Below are positions 36,431-44,411 of a stretch of 64,000 nt of DNA, piece after piece (the stretch's first letter is position 1; each line of letters starts with the position of its first letter). Both the position numbers and the translations under genes were made by a program. Source of the stretch: Streptococcus pseudoporcinus LQ 940-04 (GTDB lineage Bacteria; Bacillota; Bacilli; Lactobacillales; Streptococcaceae); contig NZ_AEUY02000005.1 in the NCBI RefSeq assembly GCF_000188035.1, forward strand, positions 372,001 to 436,000, read 5' to 3'. A model generated the notes under the pieces. The model did no database searches and was not told the DNA's origin. It saw nothing but the letters and a program-made list of their open reading frames with translations.

Positions 36431-36892
36431 ATGTCTGATTTAACCATTGTCTTTATTAGCTTAAGTGGAAACACACTTAGCTTCGTCAAACGCTTAAGCC
36501 TCTATTTAGAGGGAAAATATAATATCCAGACCAAGCCAATTAACATTAAAGAATTAAAGCATACCACTTTTCCTGTTGAGGATGATTTTGTCACAATTTT
36601 ACCCACCTATTTAGAAGGGGGAAATGGCCTAGACTCCGGAGATGTGGAAATCCTCACCAATCCTTTAGGTGATTTTCTAGAAGCTCACGATAACTTCAAA
36701 CATTGCTTTGGAATTATTGGTTCTGGCAACCGTAATTTTAATAACCAATATTGTTTGACAGCTAAACAGTATGAAAAGCGTTTTGGTTTCCCCATGCTAG
36801 GTGATTTTGAATTACGGGGAACTAGTGCTGACATTGAACGCTTAGCGAAAATAATCATTGAACAGAAAAAAACCTTTCAAGGACAGTCATAG
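36431..36892 (+). CDS. nrdI: NrdI flavodoxin (class Ib ribonucleotide reductase activator)
   Basis: A 153-residue flavodoxin-like protein that supplies superoxide/peroxide to build the manganese-tyrosyl radical of NrdF. The FMN loop SLSGNTLSF (about 10-18), the glycine-rich [13 protein letters not shown] and [12 protein letters not shown] (near 97) match NrdI. No nrdE, nrdF or nrdH gene is adjacent, so this is a solitary copy; NrdR-like boxes immediately upstream tie it to reductase control. GGAGA precedes the ATG by 6 bases. Confidence 0.9.
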   Translation: MSDLTIVFISLSGNTLSFVKRLSLYLEGKYNIQTKPINIKELKHTTFPVEDDFVTILPTYLEGGNGLDSGDVEILTNPLGDFLEAHDNFKHCFGIIGSGNRNFNNQYCLTAKQYEKRFGFPMLGDFELRGTSADIERLAKIIIEQKKTFQGQS

Positions 36893-37008
36893 AAAACCCA
36901 GTCTTTTGCGCCTCTTTATCAACAAGTAAGACCTGCATTTTAGTTTTACTTTGACAGACACTATTATAGAGTCTCTGTTCCGGTTTTTCTTATGTAAATG
37001 CCTTTAGC

Positions 37009-37018
37009 ATGATATAAT
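37009..37018 (+). promoter_or_regulatory. Extended -10 promoter of the M42 peptidase gene
   Basis: TGATATAAT (37010-37018) is an extended -10 (TGnTATAAT) 34 bases before the ATG; AAAGGAAG is the ribosome-binding site. Confidence 0.6.
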
Positions 37019-37051
37019 AGAAACAGTCAATAAAGGATAAAGGAAGTTAAC

Positions 37052-38089
37052 ATGAAAACAACTGTTGATTATATTACAAAACTTACTCAAATCCCCTCAC
37101 CTACAGGCTTTACCAAGAGAATTATGAAATATGTTGCCGAGGAACTAAGTAGCTTTGGTTACCAGCCCATAAAAACTAACAAGGGCGGTCTTATGGTCTC
37201 TGTTAAAGGCCAAGATGACAGCAAACACCGCCTTGTAACTGCCCATTTAGATACTTTAGGAGCAATGGTTCGTGCCATTAAACCTGATGGCCGTCTGAAA
37301 ATGGACTTAGTCGGAGGTTTTGTTTACAACGCTATTGAAGGTGAAAATTGTACTGTTCACCTTGCTAAAAACGGCAAGGAAATCTCAGGAACTATTCTCA
37401 TTCACCAGACGTCCGTTCATGTTTATAAAGATGCTGGCACTGCTGAACGGAGCCAAGCTAATATGGAAGTTAGACTTGATGAAAAAGTCCGAACCGCTGA
37501 TGAAACCCGCGCACTTGGGATTGAAGTTGGTGATTTTATCTCCTTTGATCCTAGAGTCGTACTCACAGATTCTGGTTTTATTAAATCTCGTCATTTGGAT
37601 GACAAGGTTTCCGCAGCTATTCTGATAGAACTTTTAAAAGAATATCATATCCATAATATCACCCTACCTTATACAACTCATTTTTACTTCTCAGCATTTG
37701 AAGAAGTTGGTCATGGTGCTAACTCAAGCTTACCAAAAGAAACCGTCGAATACCTAGCAGTTGATATGGGAGCAATGGGAGATGACCAAGCAACTGATGA
37801 ATACACGGTTTCCATCTGTGTCAAAGATGCCTCTGGCCCCTACCATTACGATCTTCGTCAACATATGGTTGCCCTTTGTCTCCAAAACAATATCCCCTAT
37901 CAATTAGATATTTATCCTTACTATGGTTCAGATGCCTCAGCTGCACTAAGATCTGGCGCTGAAGTTAAACATGCTCTCCTTGGAGCAGGAATAGAATCAA
38001 GTCATTCATACGAAAGAACACACAGAGACTCAGTTGAAGCTACAGAAAAGCTAGTAGATGCCTACCTTAGAAGTCAAATGATTGATTAA
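37052..38089 (+). CDS. M42-family metallo-aminopeptidase
   Basis: A 345-residue cytosolic peptidase of the M42 family (glutamyl aminopeptidase PepA/FrvX/YsdC group), which forms tetrahedral 12-mers and trims peptides. Metal ligands and catalytic residues are recognisable: TAHLDTLG (His), SRHLDDKVS (Asp), FEEVGHGAN (catalytic Glu pair), AVDMGAMGDD (Asp) and a late HSYERTH His. Streptococcal PepA is another M42 member, so the symbol is left open. It has its own promoter. The 120-base gap to the next gene contains interlocking inverted repeats. Confidence 0.9.
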   Translation: MKTTVDYITKLTQIPSPTGFTKRIMKYVAEELSSFGYQPIKTNKGGLMVSVKGQDDSKHRLVTAHLDTLGAMVRAIKPDGRLKMDLVGGFVYNAIEGENCTVHLAKNGKEISGTILIHQTSVHVYKDAGTAERSQANMEVRLDEKVRTADETRALGIEVGDFISFDPRVVLTDSGFIKSRHLDDKVSAAILIELLKEYHIHNITLPYTTHFYFSAFEEVGHGANSSLPKETVEYLAVDMGAMGDDQATDEYTVSICVKDASGPYHYDLRQHMVALCLQNNIPYQLDIYPYYGSDASAALRSGAEVKHALLGAGIESSHSYERTHRDSVEATEKLVDAYLRSQMID

Positions 38090-38103
38090 GTTTTCACTCA
38101 GAC

Positions 38104-38172
38104 TCTTGTTGCTAAGAGACAAAGGCATTCAGAGACCTTCTTAACTAGGGCAACAATCCTTCTGAAAGCCTT
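38104..38172 (+). other. Candidate structured RNA leader with pseudoknot-like pairing
   Basis: TTGTTGC (38106-38112) pairs exactly with GCAACAA (38150-38156), and AAGGCATTCAGA (38122-38133) pairs at 11 of 12 positions with TCTGAAAGCCTT (38161-38172). The two pairings cross, so together they form a pseudoknot or act as alternatives. It lies in the leader of the kinase gene. No T-run follows. Confidence 0.35.
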
Positions 38173-38209
38173 ACTTGATTGATAACACCACTAAGGAGCC
38201 TAACATTAT

Positions 38210-38722
38210 ATGCCTAATTTAATTATTATCAGAGGAAATGCTGCAAGCGGTAAAAGTAGCTTAGCTAGAGCACTTCAACAGCAGTTAGGAGAAAATACCT
38301 TACGGCTTTCACAAGATGACTTACGCCGAGGGATGCTCTTAGCACATGATAGCTTTGATACACCAACTATTTCACTTTTAAAAACCTTATTACACTATGG
38401 TTTTAACAATTGTGACTACATCATTTTAGAAGGTATTCTAAAAGCGGACTGGTACCAACCCATCTGGCACTATATCACTGAGAATCCCCAGATCAAAACC
38501 TTCGCTTATTACTATGATCTAACATTTGAAGAAACAGTCAAGCGTCACTCCCAAAGAGCTAAATCAAAGGATTTTGGCAAAGCCTCTCTAAAGAAATGGT
38601 GGAATGATAAGGATTACATAAAGACCATTCCCGAACAGCTTTTTAACGCTGAGCTCTCAATTGAACAAGCTCTCAGCCACATTTTAAAAGAGATAGAAGA
38701 AAGTCAGGACGCTTCGTCCTGA
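38210..38722 (+). CDS. P-loop kinase of unknown substrate
   Basis: A 170-residue single-domain P-loop protein with Walker A GNAASGKSS (residues 9-17), a DDLRR segment near 38, ILEGIL near 76 and a lid-like KRHSQRAKSKDFG region. It resembles the AAA_33/Zeta-like small-molecule kinase family. There is no partner antitoxin gene, so I do not call it a zeta toxin. Its last ten codons lie within a long terminator hairpin. AAGGAG lies 11 bases before the only ATG. Substrate unknown. Confidence 0.75.
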   Translation: MPNLIIIRGNAASGKSSLARALQQQLGENTLRLSQDDLRRGMLLAHDSFDTPTISLLKTLLHYGFNNCDYIILEGILKADWYQPIWHYITENPQIKTFAYYYDLTFEETVKRHSQRAKSKDFGKASLKKWWNDKDYIKTIPEQLFNAELSIEQALSHILKEIEESQDASS

Positions 38723-38735
38723 CTTTCTTCTATCT
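38691..38735. terminator. Perfect 21-bp bidirectional terminator hairpin
   Basis: AGATAGAAGAAAGTCAGGAC continues to a 21-bp stem with a three-base CTT loop and an exact inverse. It overlaps the last codons and stop (38720-38722) of the kinase gene and lies 3 bases from the stop of the convergent phosphodiesterase gene. Confidence 0.85.
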
Positions 38736-38738
38736 ACA

Positions 38739-39566
38739 TTAATCTAAATTAGTCCAGCTTGTCTCCACAGACAAACCATAATGATCACTGACTACTGGGG
38801 CGTCTCCACCTTCAAAAGTAATTTCTGAGCGACTGATATTAAACTCTTGGGTCATAAACGCATGATCCACCTTAAAGGAATCTTTATTACCTTCCCAGCC
38901 ATCTATATCAGACACAATACTATGATTCCCAAAAACAATTTCTGCTACTTTGTGACTATCCCGTAGCCCCAAGGAGCTTCTTAGAATGAGATTATACCCT
39001 TTACTATCTGTCGGGTTATTAAAATCTCCCATGACAACTAAGGGTAAATCCGAATTCTGTAAGCTCTGCTCCAGTAGAGACCACTCTTCTTCAAAACCTT
39101 TTCCAAACCAGGACAGATGAACAGATGCAAGGGCCACTTCTCGCCCATCAATCTCTGTTTTAGCCAAGAGCACACGTCTGGTATGAAAGTCATACTCATC
39201 ATCTATCGCTGTCACTAGGATTCCCTCAACCAGCATTGGTTGTTTTGAAAGAATAGCCACGCCTTCCTTGTAAATATCGTAACCAATATGATTATAAGCC
39301 CATGACCAATAATAAGGCTGCCCCCGCTTTGCTAAATAATTAGTGAGTAAGAGGGCAAAATTATCCTTATGTAGGGGCGGGGTTCCCGGAATTTTTTGGT
39401 AAAAAGAGTCTTCGGTAGCTAAATCACTCTCAATCAGTTGATTGACTTCCTGCAAGCAAATGACATCATATTTCTCAGCAAGTATATGTTCTGCCAAATC
39501 AAATAGTTTTTTTAAGGCATTCACTTCCATCCAGGAATGAGTATTTAAGGTTAACCATTTGGCCAT
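38739..39566 (-). CDS. Endonuclease/exonuclease/phosphatase-fold hydrolase
   Basis: A 275-residue protein of the EEP superfamily (DNase I, exonuclease III, sphingomyelinase and inositol phosphatase relatives). CLQEVNQ near 36 gives the metal-binding Glu, LVVMGDFNNP the Asp/Asn pair and VSDHYGL the catalytic Asp-His. There is no signal peptide, so it acts in the cytosol and is not a secreted nuclease. It lies 45 bases downstream of ptsG on the same strand and may be on its transcript. The substrate cannot be read from sequence. Confidence 0.85.
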   Translation of the reverse strand: MAKWLTLNTHSWMEVNALKKLFDLAEHILAEKYDVICLQEVNQLIESDLATEDSFYQKIPGTPPLHKDNFALLLTNYLAKRGQPYYWSWAYNHIGYDIYKEGVAILSKQPMLVEGILVTAIDDEYDFHTRRVLLAKTEIDGREVALASVHLSWFGKGFEEEWSLLEQSLQNSDLPLVVMGDFNNPTDSKGYNLILRSSLGLRDSHKVAEIVFGNHSIVSDIDGWEGNKDSFKVDHAFMTQEFNISRSEITFEGGDAPVVSDHYGLSVETSWTNLD

Positions 39567-39611
39567 ATATTTCCTTTCTCCAAAGAATAAAGAACAGATT
39601 CCTCTGATTGC

Positions 39612-41798
39612 TTAGAGCTTGACGCTAGCAACCTTTGTTTTAGCGGCTTCTTCTCCTGTTTTAAGAAGGCTCACCTCAATGACTTCTGCTTGATTGGTGA
39701 AGACAAGAACAATTGTTTTTTCTTTTCCTGCAGCTACTATCGCTTCTAAATCTGCCTTAATGAGAAGATCACCAGCTTTCACTTTTTGACCTTGACTAAC
39801 TTGCACATCAAAAGGTTCTCCATTTAACTCAACTGTATCTAAACCAACATGAATTAAAACCTCTAAACCAGAGTCTGTTATTAAGCCAAGAGCGTGTTTA
39901 CTTGGGAAAATACTCGTAATTATCCCCGAAACTGGAGCATAAATCTCTCCTGAAGTCGGTTCCACAGCAAAGCCATCACCCATCATTTTACTAGCAAAAA
40001 CCTGATCTTTTACCTCTGTAATAGGCAAAACAACTCCTTGGGCAACGGAATAAATAGCTTCAGAAATTCCTTGGGAACTTGTGGAAACCACAGGTTCTGT
40101 TGGAGAATTGGAAAAGTCTGTTTGGGGAATGGCAACACCTGAGTCTAATAAATCTTGAATATCTGATTTTAAGATATCTGCCTTTGGCCCATAAACTGCT
40201 TGGACGCCTGAACCCTTGACAATCAGCCCCATGGCACCAGCTTTTTTCCAAGCCTCCTCAGTTCCAAGTCGTTTAGAATCCTTGACAGTTACTCGTAAAC
40301 GTGTCATACAAGCGTCAACATCTGAAATATTATCAGCACCACCTAATAACTGAATAATTTGCAACACTTGTGGGCTCGCATTTGTAGCCTGAATAGTAGC
40401 TGTTTTATGATGATCATTTTCTAGCATATCAGCATCATAATTGCCAAGACGACCTGCCGTTGCTAAATGCATCTTTTTAATCATAAAATCAGCAATAAAA
40501 TACATGATGAGACCAAATAATACAGAGACCCAAACGAAATTGATTAAATCCATACCAAGACCTGCTTTAATCGCCATTGGCGTCCGAGTTAATAATTCAA
40601 TGTTTCCAAAAGAATGTACCCGAAGATTAACGAGGTCGGCCATTGCAAATGAAGCTCCCTGGACAAGAGCGTAAACAAGATAAAGTGGCATAGCCGCAAA
40701 CATAAACATATACTCAAGCGGCTCTGTAACACCTGTTAGAAAAACGGCTGCCGCTGCTGAGATGAACATCATTTTGTATTTAGACTTTTTATCTTTATCA
40801 ACATTTCGGTACATGGCTAAAGCAACACCCATAAGGGTTCCCGTTGCGCCAATCATTTGTCCAACCTTAAAACGAGCAGGTGTTACACTAGTCAGCAAAT
40901 CGTGATAAGCTGAAGCATTTGACCCTTTCAAGTTAACAAGGTCTGTTACCCAAGCTAACCAAAGTGGGTCTTGACCAAACACCTTTGAACCTTGGCTAGC
41001 ACCTGTCAATACTTCATAGGTCCCTCCAAGCGCAGTATAGTTCATTGGGATTGTCAACATATGGTGTAAGCCAAAAGGAAGGAGCAGACGCTCTAAAGTA
41101 CCATATAAAAAAGGTGCTAAAAATGGAGCTGTATCTTGTGAAGAAGCAATCCATTTACCAAAACCGTTAATACCAGTCTGAATCAAAGGCCAGATAATAA
41201 CTAAAGCAAGCGCAACTAAAACTGAGCGTAAGATAACGACAAAGGGAACAAAGCGTTTACCATTAAAAAAGGTTAGCACTTCTGGCAATCGACGGTAGTT
41301 ATAATATTTATTATAAGCTGTCGCACCAACAAAACCAGCAATAATACCAACAAAGACACCCGTATTCAAGGCTGGCGACTCCAAAACACTTGTAAAGTAA
41401 TCCTTAACAATCATTTGAGTACCAAAAAGGCTTGAAATTTTAGCCCTTGGGTCAGCCAACATAGCTGCATTAACCCCATAAAAAGCTCCCGTAATACGGT
41501 TAATTAATATAAAGGCAAGCCCAGCAGCAAAAGCACCACCAGCACGTTCCTTAGCCCAACTCCCCCCAATAGCTAAAGCAAAGAGTAAGTGGAGGTTCAC
41601 AATCACAGCCCAACCAATTTGAGCAATAATATTTCCTAGCGAGCTTAAGACAGCTGAATCATGATTAATCATCGGAATAGAATTCCCAATACTAATCATC
41701 AAACCAGCGGCCGGCATTACCGCAATAACAACCATTAGACATTTTCCAAACTTTTGCCAAAACTCAAAGCTGAAAATGTGTTTGACAGATGCTTTCAT
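39612..41798 (-). CDS. ptsG: PTS glucose-family transporter EIICBA
   Basis: A 728-residue phosphotransferase permease. Domain order is IIC (1 to about 445, multipass, with GVTEPLEYMFMF), IIB (about 470-550, phospho-Cys in DVDACMTRLRVTV) and IIA (about 590-715, phospho-His in IHVGLDTVEL). The glucose/glucosamine family imports glucose and related hexoses as 6-phosphates, with HPr phosphorylating the IIA His. Among streptococci this is the PtsG-type protein; maltose or glucosamine use cannot be excluded. The promoter has two cre-like palindromes just past the start site. Confidence 0.93.
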   Translation of the reverse strand: MKASVKHIFSFEFWQKFGKCLMVVIAVMPAAGLMISIGNSIPMINHDSAVLSSLGNIIAQIGWAVIVNLHLLFALAIGGSWAKERAGGAFAAGLAFILINRITGAFYGVNAAMLADPRAKISSLFGTQMIVKDYFTSVLESPALNTGVFVGIIAGFVGATAYNKYYNYRRLPEVLTFFNGKRFVPFVVILRSVLVALALVIIWPLIQTGINGFGKWIASSQDTAPFLAPFLYGTLERLLLPFGLHHMLTIPMNYTALGGTYEVLTGASQGSKVFGQDPLWLAWVTDLVNLKGSNASAYHDLLTSVTPARFKVGQMIGATGTLMGVALAMYRNVDKDKKSKYKMMFISAAAAVFLTGVTEPLEYMFMFAAMPLYLVYALVQGASFAMADLVNLRVHSFGNIELLTRTPMAIKAGLGMDLINFVWVSVLFGLIMYFIADFMIKKMHLATAGRLGNYDADMLENDHHKTATIQATNASPQVLQIIQLLGGADNISDVDACMTRLRVTVKDSKRLGTEEAWKKAGAMGLIVKGSGVQAVYGPKADILKSDIQDLLDSGVAIPQTDFSNSPTEPVVSTSSQGISEAIYSVAQGVVLPITEVKDQVFASKMMGDGFAVEPTSGEIYAPVSGIITSIFPSKHALGLITDSGLEVLIHVGLDTVELNGEPFDVQVSQGQKVKAGDLLIKADLEAIVAAGKEKTIVLVFTNQAEVIEVSLLKTGEEAAKTKVASVKL

Positions 41799-41863
41799 TA
41801 TTTTCTCCTTTTTCTTGACTTAGAATCATGAATCTCAAGATGAATCAGATTTTAAACAAGTTT

Positions 41864-41929
41864 TGTAAACGGTTTACGCAATCGTTTGCGTTACCTCTTT
41901 ATTATATGCCCCTTTTAACTTTTTGTAAA
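41864..41929 (-). promoter_or_regulatory. ptsG promoter with two cre-like operators
   Basis: Leftward promoter: -35 TTTACA (41924-41929), 17-base spacer, -10 TATAAT (41901-41906). Downstream of the start lie ACGCAATCGTTTGCGT (41876-41891) and TGTAAACGGTTTAC (41864-41877), both cre-like. Their position suggests roadblock or initiation control by CcpA or another LacI-family repressor. Confidence 0.65.
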
Positions 41930-41942
41930 GGGGCCTCTTGAA

Positions 41943-41975
41943 AAAAAATAAAATCTTCCCAAACCTGGAAAGATT
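41943..41975 (-). terminator. Terminator of the prmA-rsmE operon
   Basis: AATCTTTCC pairs with GG-AAGATT (41952-41975), and on the leftward strand TTTTATTTTTTTT follows. Confidence 0.75.
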
Positions 41976-42025
41976 AACTAGACTAATGGTGGGTGATTGC
42001 CTGTACCACAATCATTGGTTTATAA

Positions 42026-42802
42026 TCATTGATCAGCCCTTCTGACATCATGCTTATTATTCTCATCTAACTCCAAAGCATAGCTCACCGCGCTCAAAAC
42101 ATACAAAGGTGCCGTTTCCGTCCGCATAATACGAGGACCTAAACCTATAGTCTGTGCCCCCATTACTTCAAAAGCTTGAATCTCTTGAGGTGACAAACCA
42201 CCTTCTGGTCCAAAAATAAAGAGCAGTTTGTCACCCGGTTGACAAGCTTTTAATCCAGTCGCAAAAGCAGCTTGTTCACCTGTTTTTGCTGATTCTTCAT
42301 AAGCGACAAACACACTATCAAATCTAGATACTTGTTTCAGAAAGTCCGCCTTTTGCTCAAACAATTCCACTTCTGGAACAATGTTACGTTTACTCTGTTC
42401 AGCTGCACCTTGTGCTATCTTTGCCAACTTTTCTTGCTTCTTGGCTAATTTTTTGCCGTCCCATTTGGCCACTGACCAGTCCGCTGGAAAAGCCCAAATA
42501 GCAGAAGCACCTAATTCCGTCGCTTTTTGCGTTACCCATTCTAGCTTATCACCTTTTGGAAAGCCAGAGGCAATAGTCACATCTACAGGCAGTTCGACAG
42601 ATTGATCCCAATCTTCCAAAATAGTAAAGCTATGGGCTGCGCTATCAGAAACAGCAGCTAAACGCTTAATCCCATCGTCGAAGACCAGACAGACCTGATC
42701 GCCATCGGTCAAGCGCATAACCTGAAACATGTGTTTAACAGTTTCCTTATCCTTAATAAAAATCGGGTTTTGACAAGGACCCTTAATAAAATATTGTTGC
42801 AT
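42026..42802 (-). CDS. rsmE: 16S rRNA (uracil-1498-N3)-methyltransferase
   Basis: A 258-residue SPOUT methyltransferase that methylates U1498 of 16S rRNA. The N-terminal PUA-like domain (1-70) is followed by the SPOUT domain with the trefoil-knot motifs LLFIFGPEGGLSPQE and LGPRIMRTETAPLYVLSAV near the C-terminus. Its ATG overlaps the prmA stop as TAATG, and this prmA-rsmE pair is conserved in Firmicutes. Length is near the family norm. Confidence 0.95.
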   Translation of the reverse strand: MQQYFIKGPCQNPIFIKDKETVKHMFQVMRLTDGDQVCLVFDDGIKRLAAVSDSAAHSFTILEDWDQSVELPVDVTIASGFPKGDKLEWVTQKATELGASAIWAFPADWSVAKWDGKKLAKKQEKLAKIAQGAAEQSKRNIVPEVELFEQKADFLKQVSRFDSVFVAYEESAKTGEQAAFATGLKACQPGDKLLFIFGPEGGLSPQEIQAFEVMGAQTIGLGPRIMRTETAPLYVLSAVSYALELDENNKHDVRRADQ

Positions 42803-43755
42803 TAGCCACCAATCACTCCTGATTTATTATCCGTTTTCTTGAAGACACAGGCATTCCATTCTCCTTGAATCATGTGAGTTTCTAAGAAAAAACCGGCATC
42901 TTCAGCTGACTTGCGGACCATATCCCATTTTTCTGAAATAATACCTGACATAATCAAGTAACCCTCATCATCAAGCAAACGATAGGCATCTTCTGTCAAG
43001 TGAATTAAAATATCAGCTAGGATATTGGCAACAATTACCTGTGCTTTCTGCTCGACACCTTTTAGAAGGTTACCAGTAGCCACTTGGATATTGGACGTCT
43101 CCTGGTTTAAAGCAATGTTCTCTTCAGCCACACGCACCGCTACATCATCTAAATCAAAAGCAAAAATTTCCTTAGCTCCTAATAAAGAACTAGCAATAGA
43201 TAAGACGCCAGACCCAGTTCCCACATCAATGACGGTCTCACCGCCACGGAGCACTTGTTCCAAAGCAAAAAGACTCATCTTAGTCGTCGGATGAGTACCT
43301 GTCCCAAAAGCCATCCCCGGATCCAGACGGATAACCTTTTCCTCAGACTCAGCCTTGTAGTCGGTCCACGAAGGAACGATGGTCAAGTCATGTGTAATGC
43401 GAGCCGGCTCGTAGTATTTTTTCCAATTATCAGCCCAATCTTCCTCTGCCAATTCCTGAGCCGAAAGTGAAATGTCACCGGTTTCCAATCCAGACGTCCG
43501 TAACTTATTCAAACCATTCTCAAGTCGGTCTCGCAAGGCCACTAAATCCATACTATCTGGGAAATAACCCGTAACGGCCACACGGTCTGATTGTTCTACC
43601 TCTGGAAAAATTTCACCATACCGACCTATCTGACCCAAGTAATCCGCACTATCACTAATAGCCACCCCCTGACTACCAGCCTCAATCAAAATATTTGAAA
43701 CAGCCTCCTCAGCATCTCGGTGAATCGTGACTGTTAATTCTTGCCATGTGTTCAT
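42802..43755 (-). CDS. prmA: Ribosomal protein L11 methyltransferase
   Basis: A 317-residue SAM-dependent enzyme that trimethylates lysines and the N-terminus of L11. The N-terminal recognition domain is followed by the Rossmann methyltransferase domain with [14 protein letters not shown] (SAM motif I, about 177-190), DLDDVA (motif II) and VANILADIL (motif IV). AAAGGAG precedes the ATG. It is first of two overlapping genes, 12 bases downstream of the DUF3013 gene. Confidence 0.96.
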   Translation of the reverse strand: MNTWQELTVTIHRDAEEAVSNILIEAGSQGVAISDSADYLGQIGRYGEIFPEVEQSDRVAVTGYFPDSMDLVALRDRLENGLNKLRTSGLETGDISLSAQELAEEDWADNWKKYYEPARITHDLTIVPSWTDYKAESEEKVIRLDPGMAFGTGTHPTTKMSLFALEQVLRGGETVIDVGTGSGVLSIASSLLGAKEIFAFDLDDVAVRVAEENIALNQETSNIQVATGNLLKGVEQKAQVIVANILADILIHLTEDAYRLLDDEGYLIMSGIISEKWDMVRKSAEDAGFFLETHMIQGEWNACVFKKTDNKSGVIGG

Positions 43756-43767
43756 AAAAATCTCCTT

Positions 43768-44238
43768 TTAATACCTTGGATAAGCAAAGAATTCAGTTTC
43801 CTCAAGCTCTTCTTGTCCCTGAGCGAAAGCTTCCGCGTTCCAATCAAGACCGAAATCAACCTTAGTAGTATCATCCAAGAAATCCATGAGATCGCTTTGC
43901 CCTTCAGTTGCCACATCATTGAGAAATTGCACAAAGTACTGTAAGAATTCACGAGATAAGCCCTTCTTAGGCTCATAAGGAATGGTTACCAAGTAGTCAT
44001 CTTTTTCAAATTGACTTTTCTCAGGATTATAAAAAAGCACATAATCCTCAAAAACAATATCCTCTTGCGATACTTCACCTTGATCATCAATGGTTTGTAC
44101 CGCAGCTTTGTTTTGTGCCTCCAAAACAAAAGTTAGCTCCACTGCATGGTTTTTCTTATCCCAATCCATAGCATAATCATAGTTAAAATGCTCATCCATT
44201 TCTTCTTCAATAATTGATAAAAAACCAAATTTAGCCAT
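43768..44238 (-). CDS. DUF3013-family protein
   Basis: A 156-residue acidic, soluble protein of the streptococcal/lactococcal DUF3013 family, usually next to prmA. No catalytic motif is visible and function is unknown. It lies 12 bases upstream of prmA on the same strand and is probably cotranscribed with prmA-rsmE. Confidence 0.8.
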   Translation of the reverse strand: MAKFGFLSIIEEEMDEHFNYDYAMDWDKKNHAVELTFVLEAQNKAAVQTIDDQGEVSQEDIVFEDYVLFYNPEKSQFEKDDYLVTIPYEPKKGLSREFLQYFVQFLNDVATEGQSDLMDFLDDTTKVDFGLDWNAEAFAQGQEELEETEFFAYPRY

Positions 44239-44336
44239 ATCATTTGCCCTTTTTCCTAACGGTTATTTTTTTCCATTGTAGCATAAATTTAGCTAACTTT
44301 CATCGGCTAATCCTAGATGGAAAAACACTAGCATTT

Positions 44337-44405
44337 TAGCAAGCGCTTTAAAGCTTATTTTCCTCTCATTATGTTAAACTAATAAGTGATTATAATGTTA
44401 GGAGA
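44337..44405 (+). promoter_or_regulatory. Promoter of the surface amidase gene
   Basis: TATAAT at 44391-44396 lies 16 bases before the ATG, with TTAGGAG after it. About 40 bases upstream, AGCAAGCGCTTTAA (44337-44350) is a partial match to a cre site. Confidence 0.5.
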
Positions 44406-44411
44406 AAAAGA

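Noticed and set aside
38210..38722. Zeta-type toxin
   Set aside because: No epsilon antitoxin or other partner is adjacent, and Walker A alone does not define a zeta toxin.
44320..44360. Firm CcpA control of the amidase gene
   Set aside because: The cre-like match is only partial, so it is recorded as a weak note in the promoter entry.
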